64,000 bases of DNA, taken from the NCBI GenBank assembly GCA_048264125.1, contig JBLXDM010000004.1, positions 310,001 to 374,000 of the forward strand. Reading direction: 5' to 3'. The DNA comes from M1-B18 sp048264125. Lineage in GTDB: Bacteria; Bacillota; Clostridia; Peptostreptococcales; Natronincolaceae. How positions within the stretch are numbered: the first letter of the stretch is position 1; every line of letters begins with the position of its first letter. The notes below the pieces were generated by a model, which saw only the letters and a list, made by a program, of their open reading frames with translations, searched no databases and was not told the DNA's origin. The position numbers were made by a program, and so were the translations under genes. This document shows, one piece after another, positions 34,658 to 43,051 of this stretch.

Positions 34658-35685
34658 AGGTCACCCCCTTGTCTGTTGGCGAAATATAAAAACACCGGTA
34701 CCCCCAGCAAAGCTATAATAGCGCCTATAGGGATTTCTGTAGGAGGCTTAAGGCTCTTGGCCCCTATATCTGCTGCCACCAGCAGTATGGCCCCTAGAAC
34801 TCCGCTGGTGGGTATAATACGCCTGTAATCTGGACCTACAAGGAACCTTGATAAATGAGGCACCAGCATACCTACGAAGGTGATTGTGCCAGACAACGCA
34901 ACTGAGGTGCCTGCCAGCAAAACCACCAGCAGGGTACCTAGAATCCGCACATACCCCACCTTAAGCCCTAAGCCCACTGCCACCTCCTTGCCCATATTCA
35001 AAACAGATATATTTCCCGATATTGCCACTGCAGCTAAAATAGACATAATTATAATGGGAGCAGCGAGTCTTAACTGACTCCAGCTGGTTCCCGAAACACT
35101 GCCCATAGTCCAAAAGGTCAGATTTTGAGTGATTTTTGATGCTATTGCAATTCCCTGGCATAGGGCTAATAAAAGCGTGCTGACGGCTGCTCCGGCTAAG
35201 ACCAGCTTCATAGGACTATTTTCTCCAGGAACAAGACCGCTGATGCCATATACCAAGCTGGCACCTAATGCAGCCCCCAAAAATGAGAATATTATGATTT
35301 GTCCATAGCTTACACCTGTAAAATAAGCAAAGCAAATTGCAATTGCCAGTGCGGCCCCAGTGCTGAGTCCCATCAGGCCTGAATCCGCCAGTGGATTTCT
35401 TGTCATCCCCTGCATCAATGCACCCGAGACAGCCAAAGCGCTTCCCACCAATGCTGAGGCGATTACCCTTGGCAGTCTCATGTCCACCACTAAAAGATGC
35501 TTTGAATCCTCAGGATTAAAGCTTCTGAAGGCTTCAATCACTGTGGTTACAGGTATTCTAGCCGCACCCCTTGTCATTGAAAGCAGCATCAAAAGAACAA
35601 GTACGATAGCCCCCAATACAATTATCAGCTTTGTCAAATAGTCCCTTCCTCTTGCCTCTACTATTTCATCCATGTTTTTCACCAT
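34654..35685 (-). CDS. FecCD-type iron-siderophore permease (first)
   Basis: 343 residues with the same layout as its partner: RNPLADSGLMGLSTGAAL near 100 and ITFVGMLVPHLSRFLVGPD near 270. A short charged N-terminus precedes helix 1. It pairs with the permease at 33629-34657 and starts 135 bases after the binding protein gene. A loopless palindrome, GGCTcCAGTTAACTGaAGCC, lies in that gap at 35785-35804. Confidence 0.93.
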   Translation of the reverse strand: MVKNMDEIVEARGRDYLTKLIIVLGAIVLVLLMLLSMTRGAARIPVTTVIEAFRSFNPEDSKHLLVVDMRLPRVIASALVGSALAVSGALMQGMTRNPLADSGLMGLSTGAALAIAICFAYFTGVSYGQIIIFSFLGAALGASLVYGISGLVPGENSPMKLVLAGAAVSTLLLALCQGIAIASKITQNLTFWTMGSVSGTSWSQLRLAAPIIIMSILAAVAISGNISVLNMGKEVAVGLGLKVGYVRILGTLLVVLLAGTSVALSGTITFVGMLVPHLSRFLVGPDYRRIIPTSGVLGAILLVAADIGAKSLKPPTEIPIGAIIALLGVPVFLYFANRQGGDL

Positions 35686-35820
35686 AATTTATAACTTCCC
35701 TTGTGCTTTGTATTGTAAATCATATAAATGACTATAATTTCCCTGCCTACGAAGCAGCTCAAAATGATATTATAAGAAGGGAAAGGCTCCAGTTAACTGA
35801 AGCCACATAATCACCTTCAT

Positions 35821-36777
35821 CTATTTATTCGTTAATAGGCTTTCCACCATTGCATCTATGGTTCGTACGGTTGACATTGCACTGGCTGCATGGCCTGAGC
35901 CATCTAGGGTAAATACATTTCCGTTCTTCACAGCCTTTAAGGATTTCCAAACAGAATTGTTTGAAAGCTCTTCATATAATGCTTCATTTCCTGCAAATAC
36001 ACTCACGAATATATAGTCGGGATCCATTTCCACGATAGCCTCCATTGAAACCTGAATGTATGTTTCTTCAGTCGGATAGCCTTCAGGCGCATTTAAGCCC
36101 AGTCCAGTTTCCTTGTCGAAAATATCAGGTCGATAGGCGCAAAAATATCGGTCCTTGCCCATTAAAGACATCAGCATTACGGTTTTATCATTATAGCCCG
36201 CTTCTAGCTTTTCTCTTGAAGCCTTAAGCTTACTATCTACCTCAGCAATAACCTCAGCAGCCTTCTCGGATCTTCCGACAGCCTTTCCTATCTCAGTAAG
36301 GGAATATCTCCAATCCATCTTTACACGCTCCCCATATACTGCAACAGGAGCAATCGCCTCAAGATTTTCCACAGCTATTTTACTGGTATCAGCAACCTGC
36401 TGCAATATTAGGTCCGGTTCAAGCTGTGCCAACAGCTCCAAATTGATTTCCGTGTCGCCTAAATCAACAACCGAGCTCAAATCCATACCTTCAAAGGGCC
36501 CCCATGTAGAAGCGTAATGTACTGCTGATGTGGTGGCTATCGGCATCAGGTCCAGCATGATTAATGTTTCCCAGTGGGGCAAATAGCTTATAGCCACCTT
36601 TTGAGGCGCCTGTTCCATAGTTATTTCGCGTCCAGCCATATCTACAATGGTATATTCTTCACTGATGGGTGCAGCCTCCTGCGGAGCTTCAACCTCCTCA
36701 ACATCGTTGCTGCTGCAGCCAATTAGCATAGATACACTCAATGCTATCATTAATACAAAGCCAATAATTCTTTTCAT
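35821..36777 (-). CDS. Iron-siderophore substrate-binding lipoprotein
   Basis: 318 residues. Signal peptide with lipobox LIGC (Cys21). The mature part is a type III periplasmic-binding fold: VDMAGREITMEQAPQKVAI, QLEPDLILQQVADTSKI and MEAIVEMDPDYIFVSVF are FepB/FecB-family blocks. It captures a ferric siderophore outside and hands it to the permeases downstream. The ATG has AAAGGAGG upstream, and a Fur-like box lies just before it. Confidence 0.92.
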   Translation of the reverse strand: MKRIIGFVLMIALSVSMLIGCSSNDVEEVEAPQEAAPISEEYTIVDMAGREITMEQAPQKVAISYLPHWETLIMLDLMPIATTSAVHYASTWGPFEGMDLSSVVDLGDTEINLELLAQLEPDLILQQVADTSKIAVENLEAIAPVAVYGERVKMDWRYSLTEIGKAVGRSEKAAEVIAEVDSKLKASREKLEAGYNDKTVMLMSLMGKDRYFCAYRPDIFDKETGLGLNAPEGYPTEETYIQVSMEAIVEMDPDYIFVSVFAGNEALYEELSNNSVWKSLKAVKNGNVFTLDGSGHAASAMSTVRTIDAMVESLLTNK

Positions 36778-36795
36778 AATATCCTCCTTTGATTT

Positions 36796-36810
36796 TGATA
36801 ATTATTTTCA
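36796..36810 (-). promoter_or_regulatory. Fur box upstream of the iron ABC operon
   Basis: TGAAAATAATTATCA on the minus strand matches the 7-1-7 Fur consensus TGATAATnATTATCA at 13 of the 14 defined positions. It lies about 20 bases before the start of the binding protein gene and should give iron-repressed expression of the operon. Confidence 0.8.
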
Positions 36811-36867
36811 TTTGCTAGAAAGATATTATCACAGTGTACCAATTACATGAATAGCATTTTTCCAAAA

Positions 36868-37701
36868 TCACCATGCATTTTTTCCGAATTTTTTTCTAAA
36901 GCCACTGGGGGATATTCCGGTGCTCTTTTTAAATATCCTGCTGAAGTGGAAGGCGTCCTCATAGCCTACCATGGCTGCAATTTCAGCAACAGAATACTGT
37001 TCAGCGATGAGTATTTCCCTTGCATTATTGATCCTGCACCTCATAATATATTGCTTTGGACAAATCCCTACGGATTTTTGAAATATGTAATAAAATCTTT
37101 TGGAATCCATATTATTTTTTTCTGCCAGCTCAGTGACTGTAATATTCTTATCATGATTTTCTTCAATGTAATTTATTGCATCCTTAACGATGTCCTCATC
37201 GGTTGTATGGTTTTTTTCCTGAGCGTCTTGAAAAATGCTTTCTATAAATGTAAAGAATAGGACCTTTGATTTTAGCTGATTTATCATCGCAGGATTCCTT
37301 TCACTTAAATAAAGCTGCTGAAGCAGCTTATTTATATCCGTTGAACATGCCCCAACATTTATGGTGCAATGTAGATTCTCTAAATAGCGCTTCTCCTCCT
37401 TTGACCCCTTTACTCTATAATGAATCAAGGTAAATTCCCAGTCCTGCTGACCGATAACCTCCTTATCCAGCAGCATGTTGGGGCCAGCATGCATAATGAC
37501 GCCAGGCTCAAGAATGTAGTCTACATTCATCAGTCTAAACCTTGCCTTGCCCTTCATCGGAATCACAAAGCCACAGGTCTCCTTCATGGTCTTCCCCCCA
37601 TAAACCTTGGAATTTGCAGGCACCGTGAAGTGATACATACTATCGAATTCTATATCAGCCTTACTATATCTTTGAATTAATTGATTGTAATTGATATCCA
37701 T
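36868..37701 (-). CDS. AraC-family regulator of the iron operon
   Basis: 277 residues. The C-terminal 100 residues are a double helix-turn-helix (ITVTELAEKNNMDSKRFYYI; YSVAEIAAMVGYEDAFHFSR; FKKSTGISPSGFRKKFG). The N-terminal half is a cupin-like sensing domain (GGKTMKETCGFVIPMKGKAR). It is directly upstream of the siderophore transport operon in the same direction, so it may activate it when a ferric siderophore is present, as Btr does in B. subtilis, but without Btr's fused binding domain. The ATG has GGAGGAG upstream. Confidence 0.9.
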   Translation of the reverse strand: MDINYNQLIQRYSKADIEFDSMYHFTVPANSKVYGGKTMKETCGFVIPMKGKARFRLMNVDYILEPGVIMHAGPNMLLDKEVIGQQDWEFTLIHYRVKGSKEEKRYLENLHCTINVGACSTDINKLLQQLYLSERNPAMINQLKSKVLFFTFIESIFQDAQEKNHTTDEDIVKDAINYIEENHDKNITVTELAEKNNMDSKRFYYIFQKSVGICPKQYIMRCRINNAREILIAEQYSVAEIAAMVGYEDAFHFSRIFKKSTGISPSGFRKKFGKNAW

Positions 37702-37963
37702 GGTCTTATTCTCCTCCGGTTCTATCTTTATTGCTTATATACAAAGCTAATAGGTAAATACTAACTTTTGCTGTTGTTTTCTATATTAATTTTACTTCAA
37801 TTTAAGGCTATTGTAAATGATATTGGTTTTCATTCTAAATTATGGCAGTAAAATCTGATATAAGTGCTTTATAGCTGTGGCTAATATCAACATTTATCAT
37901 ATTATAGATACAGGAGAGGCAGCAGCTTGATAAAATTGAAATCTAGAAATGAGGTATAAATAA

Positions 37964-38833
37964 ATGGTTGGTATTGTTTTAGCCGGAGGTTATGGCACCA
38001 GATTGTATCCGATTACCAAGGCTATATCAAAGCAGCTATTGCCGATATATGACAAGCCTATGATATATTATCCCCTGTCGGTGCTTCTTCTGTCGGGTAT
38101 AAAGGAAATACTAATTATATCCACCTCTAAGGACTTACCCTGCTATAGGGAGCTACTGGGGGACGGTAGCCAGTTAGGGGTCGCTTTTTATTATAAGGTA
38201 CAGGATGAACCAAGGGGCCTTGCAGATGCTTTCTTGGTAGGCGAGGAGTTTATAGGAAATGAAAGGGTCGCCTTAATTTTAGGTGATAATATTTTTTATG
38301 GTCATAAACTTACCGACATTTTAAAGAAGGCAGCAGCGCTTTACGAGGGTGCATTAATATTTGGATATCATGTTAAAAACCCCGAGAGTTTTGGAATAGT
38401 AGAATTTGACAAAGCCGGAGGAGTAGCATCCATTGAGGAAAAGCCCACCATACCAAAATCCAACTACGCTGTTCCAGGGCTTTATTTTTATGATAATGAG
38501 GTAATAGAAATCGCAAAAAATGTAAAGCCCTCTGCCAGAGGTGAAATTGAGATTACCTCTGTAAATGAGGCCTATATGAAAAAAGGAAGGCTTAAGGTGG
38601 AATTGCTGGGTAGAGGCATAGCATGGCTGGACACCGGCACCTATGACGGTCTAAAGGAGGCATCTAACTTTGTAGAGGCGGTTCAAAAAAGACAAGGCTT
38701 CTATATCGCCTGCATAGAGGAAATTGCCTATAGAATGGGCTATATTGATAAAGACCAGCTTATCAAATTGGCCGATGGGCTTTTAAAAAACGAGTATGGC
38801 AGGTATTTGCTGGAGGTCGCAGCTGGTGTATAG
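37964..38833 (+). CDS. rfbA: Glucose-1-phosphate thymidylyltransferase
   Basis: 289 residues. MVGIVLAGGYGTRLYPITKA is the nucleotide-binding start of RmlA, and KPMIYYPLSVLLLSGI, ILGDNIFYGH and VEFDKAGGVASIEEKPTIPK follow in the family order. It makes dTDP-glucose from dTTP and glucose-1-phosphate, the first step to dTDP-rhamnose. No rfbB, C or D is next to it, so it is either an orphan or the pathway is elsewhere. The ATG has ATGAGG upstream, and the gene ends at its own terminator. Confidence 0.95.
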   Translation: MVGIVLAGGYGTRLYPITKAISKQLLPIYDKPMIYYPLSVLLLSGIKEILIISTSKDLPCYRELLGDGSQLGVAFYYKVQDEPRGLADAFLVGEEFIGNERVALILGDNIFYGHKLTDILKKAAALYEGALIFGYHVKNPESFGIVEFDKAGGVASIEEKPTIPKSNYAVPGLYFYDNEVIEIAKNVKPSARGEIEITSVNEAYMKKGRLKVELLGRGIAWLDTGTYDGLKEASNFVEAVQKRQGFYIACIEEIAYRMGYIDKDQLIKLADGLLKNEYGRYLLEVAAGV

Positions 38834-38859
38834 TAAAATCCATTAATATTTTAAAAGGT

Positions 38860-38896
38860 ATAGCCAAGACCGTAGTATATCTAGGTGTCTTGGCTA
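38860..38896 (+). terminator. Terminator after rfbA
   Basis: ATAGCCAAGAC and GTCTTGGCTAT form an 11-bp stem with a 15-base loop, followed by TTATC. Confidence 0.7.
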
Positions 38897-39035
38897 TTTA
38901 TCAAAATAAGGGAGGAAGTTGACTTTGTTCCTAATATCATTATATGGTATGAAGCTTAAATAAACCTTAAACAAAAAATAAAAGGATACAGCCCTTAAGC
39001 ATAATCCTTATATGTTATATATAATATGTATTGTA

Positions 39036-41918
39036 TTAAACTACCTTAGCATCGCTATTTTTAATAATTAGCTTCAATAGCTCCTCGGGGGGTATTGGTC
39101 TACTCAAAAGATAGCCCTGAACCTCGTCACATCTCTTGCTTTCGAGGAACTCCATATGCTCTATGGTTTCAACCCCCTCTGCAACCACCTTCATTCCCAT
39201 GCTATGAGCCATATTTATAATTGCAGTAATAATCGATTCATTGGTTGGTGATTGACCGATATCTAAAATAAATGATTTGTCAATCTTTAGAATATCTAGA
39301 TTAAACTCCTTTATGTAGCTGAGGGAGGAAAAGCCTGTGCCGAAGTCATCTATTGAAATATTTATACCCATATCCTTGAGCTCCCTTATAACAGAAAGGG
39401 TTCTTGAGGTCTTATGCATTATTGTGTTTTCCGTTATTTCCAGCTCGATATTATAAGGGTCCATCTGAGCCTCCGACACCACCTGCTTAATGCTATCCAG
39501 CAAATCCTCCCTCTGGAATTGAACGGCAGAGATGTTCACAGATACCTTTAGATTTTCAGCCCCGTCATTCGCCCATTCCTTAGCCTGCTTGATTGCGGAT
39601 TTTAATACCCATTTCCCAATTTCATGTATTGCTCCGATTTCCTCAGCAATCGGTATAAAATCTGTAGGCGATATCAAGCCCAGTCTAGGATGCCGCCATC
39701 TTAATAGTGCCTCTGCACCAACAATTTTTCCTGTAAAGGTATGAACCCTTGGCTGGTATAAAATAAAAAGCTCCTTCTTTTCCAGCGCTCTTCTCAGATG
39801 ATTTTCCAGCTCCAGCCTTTCAAGGGCCTTTTTGTTCATATCCTCGGTGTAAAACTGATAATTATTTCGTCCATTGTCCTTTGCCCTATACATCGCAATA
39901 TCGGCATTTTTGATTAGATTATCTATATCCACTCCATCATGGGGATATAGGCTTATGCCTATACTGGTGGAAATATACATATCGTGCCCGCCAATGTTAA
40001 AGGGCTCCTTAAAGGCATCAATTATTTCCTGAGCCAGACGAGAAATATTTGACTCCTTGCCTAAATCAGGGAAGGCTACAATAAATTCATCCCCACCCAT
40101 TCTTACTACAATAACCTGCTCCTTTAAAGCTTCCTTCAGCCTCAAGGCTGTTTGCTTTAGCAGCTCATCTCCAGCCTTGTGGCCTAATGTGTCATTGATA
40201 TTTTTAAATCTATCGAGATCTAGAAACATAATTGCCAGCTGCTCTTTATTTCTATTGGCATGGGATATTAGATAGCTTAATTGCTCCTTAAAAAAGAGTC
40301 TGTTGGGGAGGCCCGTTAAGGCATCGTAATACGCCATATAGCGCACCTGCTCCTCAGCAGCCTTTAAATCGGTTATATCAATAGAGGAGCCAACAATTTC
40401 AGTTACCTCATTCTTATAAATAATCGGCGACAAGGAGGTATAGAAAATTCTATTGTTAAAATGCATTTCAAAGCTACATATTTCACCCTTGAAGGCTCTC
40501 TCATACTGCTGGGCCTCATAATTGTTGGTATCATGTCGGAATACCTCTTCTGGACTCCTGCCAAATACAGCCTCAGTAGCAAAGCCAATTCCTTCCGTCA
40601 ATCCCCCTTCAAATAGGGTAAAGTAAACTCCTCCTGCCTCATCCTTCTTACATTTGAATACAAGGTTCTGTAGGTTCTGTAGCGTATGCTTATAATCATT
40701 TTCAAGCAGCTGCTGCAGCTGACTCTCATCCTCAACACGCTTTATAGCTGCCCCTATGCTGGCAGCCACCGTCTTCAGAAGGACTAATTCAGAGGCAGAC
40801 CAGCTTCTTTCCGAGGTGCAATCGTCAAAGCCCATAAAGCCCCAATGATGATTATCTGTAAATATTGGGACAACTGCCAGCGCTTTAATCCCTTGCCCCT
40901 CCAGTAGGCTTCTCTCTGAAATCGGGAATTGCGAAACTGCTCCACATATTACTCTACCCTCCGCCAGACCCTCTCTCCATCGCTTAAAGCCGACGGCATC
41001 GTAGTCTAATCCCTTGAGGGTTTGACCCTGTAGCCGAAGCTCTACACCTCTATTACACCATTCATATTTTCCACTGACCAATAGCTTACCTGTATTTTTA
41101 TCTATATGGTCTTGGAAAATATAGACCCTGTCAGCGCCTGTTGCTTCCCCAAGAACCTTCAATACATTGTTTAATGCAGTTTCCAACTCAGTATTAAATA
41201 AAAGTATGGCGGTTGCCTCCGAAACTCCCATAAGCATTTGCTCCCTTTGCCTTAGCTCCTGCTCCATATACTTTCTTTCGGTAATATCCATTAACGTTCC
41301 AGCGGTTCCTGTGATTTTCCCCTCAGCATCTCGATCAAGTCTTGCAAATACCTCCATCCAGCAATATCCTGCGTCCTTGGTTAAATAACGAATTTCATGC
41401 CTGCAAAACTCCTTCTTCCCCTCTATCAGGGGCTTAAAAAGCTGAAGGTTTGACTCCCTATCATCGGGATGAACAAAATCTATAAAGCTTCTATCCAGGC
41501 TTTCCTCAATACTGAAACCAGTAATTTCAGTCCAGGCGGGATTCAAAAACCTCCAGGCGCCATTGCTGTCGGTTTGAAAAACAACCTCCTTTATGCTGTT
41601 TACAACATTGGCATATTCTGCCTCTGTCTCTTCTCCTATTTCCTTTGCTACTAGGTATTTTCTTATGTAGTGGACAGCCAGCAAAATAACCGGAATACCA
41701 AATAACGATTCTACGATTGCATCATAGCCTCTTCCAAAAAAAGGCAGTAGCTCCTGTGTTTTTTGAAAAAGTATATGCCCCGTTACTTCTATAATTATAA
41801 CTATAAGGATTATAGTGACCGTAATCAAAAGCGGATTTTTAATAAGGTGCTTTATCGTCCTACTGTAAAAAATACTTTTATTGATTCCATCAATATCTTT
41901 CGTCTGCTGCTTAGCCAT
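39036..41918 (-). CDS. PAS/GAF-GGDEF-EAL cyclic-di-GMP enzyme
   Basis: 960 residues. Two membrane helices (about 30-50 and 67-85), a PAS domain (100-220), a GAF domain (240-395), a PAS-like region (410-520), GGDEF (525-690; motif GGDEF at 608-612) and EAL (700-950; EALLRW from 736, later DDFGTGFSSL and VAEGVE). Both catalytic motifs are intact, so the protein could make and break cyclic di-GMP, and the sensory domains may set the balance. It is a single gene. Its ATG follows GTAGGTG. Confidence 0.94.
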   Translation of the reverse strand: MAKQQTKDIDGINKSIFYSRTIKHLIKNPLLITVTIILIVIIIEVTGHILFQKTQELLPFFGRGYDAIVESLFGIPVILLAVHYIRKYLVAKEIGEETEAEYANVVNSIKEVVFQTDSNGAWRFLNPAWTEITGFSIEESLDRSFIDFVHPDDRESNLQLFKPLIEGKKEFCRHEIRYLTKDAGYCWMEVFARLDRDAEGKITGTAGTLMDITERKYMEQELRQREQMLMGVSEATAILLFNTELETALNNVLKVLGEATGADRVYIFQDHIDKNTGKLLVSGKYEWCNRGVELRLQGQTLKGLDYDAVGFKRWREGLAEGRVICGAVSQFPISERSLLEGQGIKALAVVPIFTDNHHWGFMGFDDCTSERSWSASELVLLKTVAASIGAAIKRVEDESQLQQLLENDYKHTLQNLQNLVFKCKKDEAGGVYFTLFEGGLTEGIGFATEAVFGRSPEEVFRHDTNNYEAQQYERAFKGEICSFEMHFNNRIFYTSLSPIIYKNEVTEIVGSSIDITDLKAAEEQVRYMAYYDALTGLPNRLFFKEQLSYLISHANRNKEQLAIMFLDLDRFKNINDTLGHKAGDELLKQTALRLKEALKEQVIVVRMGGDEFIVAFPDLGKESNISRLAQEIIDAFKEPFNIGGHDMYISTSIGISLYPHDGVDIDNLIKNADIAMYRAKDNGRNNYQFYTEDMNKKALERLELENHLRRALEKKELFILYQPRVHTFTGKIVGAEALLRWRHPRLGLISPTDFIPIAEEIGAIHEIGKWVLKSAIKQAKEWANDGAENLKVSVNISAVQFQREDLLDSIKQVVSEAQMDPYNIELEITENTIMHKTSRTLSVIRELKDMGINISIDDFGTGFSSLSYIKEFNLDILKIDKSFILDIGQSPTNESIITAIINMAHSMGMKVVAEGVETIEHMEFLESKRCDEVQGYLLSRPIPPEELLKLIIKNSDAKVV

Positions 41919-42274
41919 CTCTGCACCTACCCCTTAATCTTTATGTCATATTGCCTAATCAATTAACCAAGTCAGTTAGCAGTGGAATCTGCTGTGGATA
42001 AAGCCCTACTTTAAAAACTATATGATTTTAGATAATATACAATTTCTACAATTTTTCCTAAAATCCTTCATATTTAGACAAATTTCTACATGCTCTATGT
42101 ATATTTATATCTTGAAATAAAATGTTTAAACCAAAGAATTTAAAAATAAAATTATTTATTAAAAGATGAATAATACCATCAGATAAAGTCTATTAATTTA
42201 ATGTATATCCATTGCTATTTTGTGGTTATATTTTTATAATGTAGATAGGATTTCTTTTCAAGGAGGTAAAAAAT
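41919..42274. other. Divergent intergenic region, AT-rich
   Basis: About 355 bases between the divergent GGDEF-EAL and hemolysin III genes, very AT-rich. It should hold both promoters. No terminator, repeat or small gene stands out. Confidence 0.4.
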
Positions 42275-42925
42275 ATGGAGATTAGTAGTAAATATAGTGT
42301 CCCAGAGGAGATTTGCAATGCCATAACCCATGGGATTGGAGCTCTTTTGGCTGTAGCCGCCTTAACGCTAATGGTGGTTTTCGCAACCATACATGGAAAT
42401 GTATGGCATATTGTCAGCTTTAGTGTTTATGGCGCAACCATGGTCATTTTGTATTTGTTTTCTACACTGTATCATAGCTTTCAAAATCAAAAAGTAAAGG
42501 CAGTTTTTAAAATCCTAGATCATTCGGCGATATACCTGTTGATAGCCGGCACCTATACACCCTTTACTTTAGTGACACTCAGAGGCAGACTGGGCTGGAC
42601 CATCTTTGGTTTAATATGGGGTATGGCTGCGGTAGGTATCGTATTTAAGGCCTTCTTTATAAAAAGATTTAAGGTGGCCTCCACAATGACATATGTTCTT
42701 ATGGGTTGGGTAATCATTTTCGCCTTCAATCCACTTAGGTTAAATCTTTCAGCCGGAGGCATCCGCTTGCTGGTGCTTGGGGGAGTATTGTACTCTGCCG
42801 GATCAATCTTTTATTTAATAAAGAAAATTCCCTTTAACCATGCGATATTCCACCTATTTGTATTGGGGGGCAGCATGTGTCACTTCTTTTCAATTTTACT
42901 GTATGTATTGCCCTTGAGAGGCTAA
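42275..42925 (+). CDS. Hemolysin III / TrhA family membrane protein
   Basis: 216 residues with seven membrane helices. The N-terminal EEICNAITHGIGALLAVAAL, FSTLYHSF and ILDHSAIYLLIAGTYTPFTL carry the conserved His, Asp and Ser residues of the PAQR/hemolysin III family. The last helix block has FNHAIFHLFVLGGSMCHFFS. Family members affect membrane lipid balance, and the hemolysin name is historical. The ATG has AAGGAGG upstream, and a clean terminator follows. Confidence 0.93.
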   Translation: MEISSKYSVPEEICNAITHGIGALLAVAALTLMVVFATIHGNVWHIVSFSVYGATMVILYLFSTLYHSFQNQKVKAVFKILDHSAIYLLIAGTYTPFTLVTLRGRLGWTIFGLIWGMAAVGIVFKAFFIKRFKVASTMTYVLMGWVIIFAFNPLRLNLSAGGIRLLVLGGVLYSAGSIFYLIKKIPFNHAIFHLFVLGGSMCHFFSILLYVLPLRG

Positions 42926-42934
42926 TATGAATTT

Positions 42935-42969
42935 AAAGCCCTGTAAACAGTATTTGCTTACAGGGCTTT
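42935..42969 (+). terminator. Terminator after hemolysin III gene
   Basis: AAAGCCCTGTAA and TTACAGGGCTTT form a 12-bp stem with an 11-base loop. Confidence 0.85.
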
Positions 42970-43051
42970 GCTTTAGTATAGTTCTCCACATTATCACCTC
43001 TAACTAAAGGATATCATTTTAAGCAGGCTATTTCTTGACCTGCCTTGCTGT

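Noticed and set aside
35785..35804. Palindrome GGCTcCAGTTAACTGaAGCC between binding protein and permease genes as a terminator
   Set aside because: It has no loop and no T run, and the operon clearly continues. At most an operator or processing signal.
36847..37260. A 137-residue plus-strand frame with hydrophobic stretches
   Set aside because: Antisense to the AraC regulator gene, whose helix-turn-helix motifs are unmistakable.
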